A stretch of 7,004 nucleotides of DNA from Pseudomonadota bacterium. Lineage in GTDB: Bacteria; Desulfobacterota; Desulfobacteria; Desulfobacterales; ETH-SRB1. The notes under the pieces are model-generated. The model was not told the DNA's origin and made no database searches. It saw nothing but the letters and a program-made list of their open reading frames with translations. The translations under genes were made by a program, and so were the position numbers. The first letter of the stretch is position 1. Every line of letters starts with the position of its first letter. The stretch is taken from NCBI GenBank assembly GCA_018897415.1, contig JAHIKR010000062.1, forward strand, positions 1 through 7,004, written 5' to 3'. This document shows, in pieces, positions 5,635 to 7,004 of the stretch.

Positions 5635-6270
5635 TTAGCGCGCCCAATTGCTTATTCGCAAGTCATTGCGGCTTGGACCCGAATTTCGCAGCTCAAAATC
5701 ATTTTGTGACCGCCCGCGTTCGTAGAATAGGGTAACACGTAATCGATAGGTTCCAGTCTTAAGGCACCAAGCGGGATTCCGCCACCGTTGGAATTGATAA
5801 CTCTCATTACTGAATATGTGGCACTCTGGTTCTCCTTCGAACTTAATTGCTATTGAAAGCTGCTGATCTTCGTGGCCATGAACATCCAACCTTCGTCCAG
5901 TAATTATTTTAGCAGGGTCGAGAAGATTCGCAGGTTGTCCAGCCTGAAGAATTGGTATCAATGGTTCAGGCTGAGATGTCCAACGAGCAGGGATTGGATT
6001 TTCGATGACACGACTGCCATCTGTGTTGAAAATCTCAATAGTTGCCTTGGATGACCAACCTGGTTTGCGCCCGGGAAGAGGCCATTTGGCCGGTCGGTTG
6101 CGCACCTTAAGATGATAGAACTCATGCGGTTTAGCGTCAGGTAGTTGGCCTTGTGCTCTCCCCGAGTCATCTGTCACGGTCTCTAAGAAAGGTCGAGAGG
6201 CGTATTCATAAACCAGTGCAGCGATGCCTGATGCTAAAATACCCAGTAGAAACCCAGCTAAAAGCTCCAT
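5635..6270 (-). CDS. Membrane-anchored protein of unknown function (211 aa)
   Basis: The N-terminus is a single transmembrane helix (residues about 2-21, rich in Leu, Gly, Ala and Ile) followed by YEYASRPFLE, so most of the protein is a soluble domain held at the membrane. That domain looks beta-rich, with alternating hydrophobic strands (LKVRNRPAKWPLPGRKPG near 59-76, KATIEIFNTDG, GTYRLRVTLFYERG near 180-193), suggesting an immunoglobulin-like or similar sandwich. I do not recognise a named family. The frame stays open upstream to 6372, but the ATG at 6270-6268 is preferred: it is preceded by AGGAG at 6285-6281 and puts the membrane helix at the N-terminus, while the 34 residues before it look non-coding. 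Base composition is richer in G+C than the downstream RiPP leader and TPR gene. No link to the RiPP genes is evident beyond strand and order. Confidence 0.65.
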   Translation of the reverse strand: MELLAGFLLGILASGIAALVYEYASRPFLETVTDDSGRAQGQLPDAKPHEFYHLKVRNRPAKWPLPGRKPGWSSKATIEIFNTDGSRVIENPIPARWTSQPEPLIPILQAGQPANLLDPAKIITGRRLDVHGHEDQQLSIAIKFEGEPECHIFSNESYQFQRWRNPAWCLKTGTYRLRVTLFYERGRSQNDFELRNSGPSRNDLRISNWAR

Positions 6271-6280
6271 TAAGTTCTTG

Positions 6281-6285
6281 CTCCT
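6281..6285 (-). promoter_or_regulatory. Ribosome-binding site fixing the start at 6270
   Basis: AGGAG on the minus strand with a 10-nt gap to the ATG at 6270. It selects this start over the longer upstream reading. Confidence 0.55.
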
Positions 6286-6364
6286 GCGATAACTGAAAGA
6301 GGTTCCCGCATAACCGTTTACAGCTGAGAGGTGGGCCGAGATCCTTCGTGAAGCACAACCGCTG

Positions 6365-6700
6365 TCAGGCAAACCATGCGGCTCCTTTCCACCTTAAGGT
6401 ACCGTTGATTTGCATGATGGTTTTGGTCGAAAAAGAGTGGGCCAAACCATTTCTTAACGCGTCATAGACCGAAGCGGCTACCGAGCGCCAAGTCTTCGGT
6501 ATAAGGTAGTTCTTAAAGAACTAACGCTCACCATTGTTTTCGTAGCGCAAAGGCCCGATAACTTCACACGCGTTCGTGATCAATAGCGCCGCCGCATAGT
6601 TGCCCCCGACCGGTGAATCAAGAAGGATGCGCAAATCTCCCAAGATGAAGTTGCGCAACTCGTAAAACTCCTCTTTTATACCATCAAAACAGTTCGACAC
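6365..6700 (-). pseudogene. Small unnamed-family gene interrupted by an in-frame TAG
   Basis: From the GTG at 6700-6698 the frame reads 59 codons to a TAG at 6523-6521 and then continues, in the same frame, for 51 more codons to a TGA at 6367-6365. Both halves look like one protein: LRILLDSPVGGNYAAALLI and RYENNGER before the TAG, then FFKNYLIPKTW and VYDALRNGLAHSFSTKTI after it. The pattern recalls a widespread family of helical hypothetical proteins, from memory and without a name I can give. The TAG could be a CAG (Gln) codon changed by one C-to-T transition. The product also ends soon after the ALRNGLAHSF segment, so the 3' end may be lost too. A disrupted gene is the simplest reading; amber read-through or pyrrolysine insertion is possible but unsupported here. 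Confidence 0.6.
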
Positions 6701-6708
6701 CTTGCAAT

Positions 6709-6714
6709 TCCTCT
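6709..6714 (-). promoter_or_regulatory. Ribosome-binding site for the interrupted gene
   Basis: AGAGGA on the minus strand sits 8 nt before the GTG at 6700. It favours this start over an ATG 15 codons upstream, whose Arg/Cys-rich N-terminal residues look non-coding. Confidence 0.5.
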
Positions 6715-6861
6715 TACACCTTTCTACTTGTCTTGAGGGACACAAGAAAACGTCTCAGTTCTATATGAGTTCCACCTCAAAGGTGCTATTATGTGGCTCA
6801 TATTATAAGCCCCTCACCCAACAACTACCCATTTTGCTTGACCCAATTAGCCTCGAGCTAT

Positions 6862-6884
6862 GGAACTTGGGGACGCCCTTTAGT
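6862..6884. mobile_element. Possible end sequence of a REP-associated transposase element
   Basis: A GC-rich run (GGAACTTGGGGACGCCC and the bases after it) lies 16-38 nt beyond the stop of the truncated transposase. Sequences of the ACTTGGGGACGCCC type are familiar to me next to Y1 transposase genes in proteobacteria, and this position fits the 3' end of such an element. This is recognition from memory plus position only; the other end is outside the window. Confidence 0.3.
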
Positions 6885-6899
6885 TTTGCAGTTTTAGGC

Positions 6900-7004
6900 C
6901 TAATGGTCGATTAGTTTGTAGCCCTTTTCTTGTACTATTTTCTCTCCTCGCTTCACAGACAAACTTACCCCTGATAAGGAAAGATTTAATCGCCTTGATA
7001 ATTC
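6900..7004 (-). CDS. C-terminal end (34 aa) of a probable REP-associated/IS200-like transposase
   Basis: The frame enters from the right edge and ends at a TAG at 6902-6900. The visible residues (LSRRLNLSLSGVSLSVKRGE, then KIVQEKGYKL) look like a helix-turn-helix followed by a basic, Lys/Glu-rich tail. That ending is typical of HUH (Y1) transposases of the REP-associated type, whose C-terminal HTH helps recognise the element ends. The catalytic HUH and Tyr motifs would be upstream, outside the window. A different HTH protein is possible because so little is seen. Confidence 0.5.
   Translation of the reverse strand, partial: ELSRRLNLSLSGVSLSVKRGEKIVQEKGYKLIDH

Noticed and set aside
6271..6372. 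N-terminal extension of the membrane protein up to a TTG at 6372
   Set aside because: The extension overlaps the end of the interrupted gene, looks non-coding, and hides a well-placed ribosome-binding site and ATG at 6270.
6702..6914. Plus-strand frame of 70 codons across the transposase end region
   Set aside because: No ribosome-binding site or domain; it overlaps the transposase C-terminus and the end-like sequence on the other strand.

Overview
All supportable genes in this window lie on the minus strand, so transcription runs from high to low coordinates. The neighbourhood looks like an accessory, recombined part of a Gram-negative chromosome. It holds a lipoprotein with a long TPR array, a Tat-like signal on a peptide precursor, a radical SAM peptide maturase, a Fic protein, a disrupted gene, a transposase end and what looks like group II intron debris. 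The mix is reminiscent of Desulfobacterota-type genomes, but that is an inference from gene content only. The TPR gene and the spacers are strongly AT-rich, while the stretch from about 5635 to 6750 is visibly richer in G+C, which suggests separate origins.

Layout from high to low coordinates: (1) 7004-6900, last 34 codons of a probable REP-associated (Y1/IS200-like) transposase, followed by a GC-rich end-like sequence; (2) 6700-6365, a small gene of an unnamed family, interrupted by an in-frame amber codon; (3) 6270-5635, a membrane-anchored protein of unknown function; (4) 5634-5279, a long AT-rich leader with a candidate promoter and a hairpin; (5) 5278-4907, a RiPP-type precursor with a twin-arginine-like N-terminus and four CGYGMGC units in a glycine-rich tail; (6) 4897-3608, a radical SAM enzyme with an N-terminal PqqD-like recognition domain and a complete SPASM domain; (7) 3607-3302, a spacer with an inverted repeat and a 38-bp element; (8) 3301-980, a 773-residue TPR lipoprotein; (9) about 966-820, a structured-RNA-like segment on the plus strand ending in a second copy of the 38-bp element; (10) 578-1, the N-terminal 192 residues of a Fic-domain protein, with a good promoter overlapped by an inverted repeat.

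The centre of interest is the precursor/maturase pair at 5278-3608. The two genes are 9 nt apart. The enzyme has what a peptide-modifying SPASM protein needs (a recognition domain, a CX3CX2C cluster motif and all seven SPASM cysteines), and the precursor has a repeated Cys-Gly-Tyr-Gly-Met-Gly-Cys core. The expected sequence is binding of the precursor by the PqqD-like domain, radical modification within or around each CGYGMGC unit in the cytoplasm, and then Tat-dependent export or membrane anchoring. The chemistry, the product and any role of the neighbouring TPR lipoprotein cannot be read from the sequence. I do not recognise the precursor as a named RiPP family.
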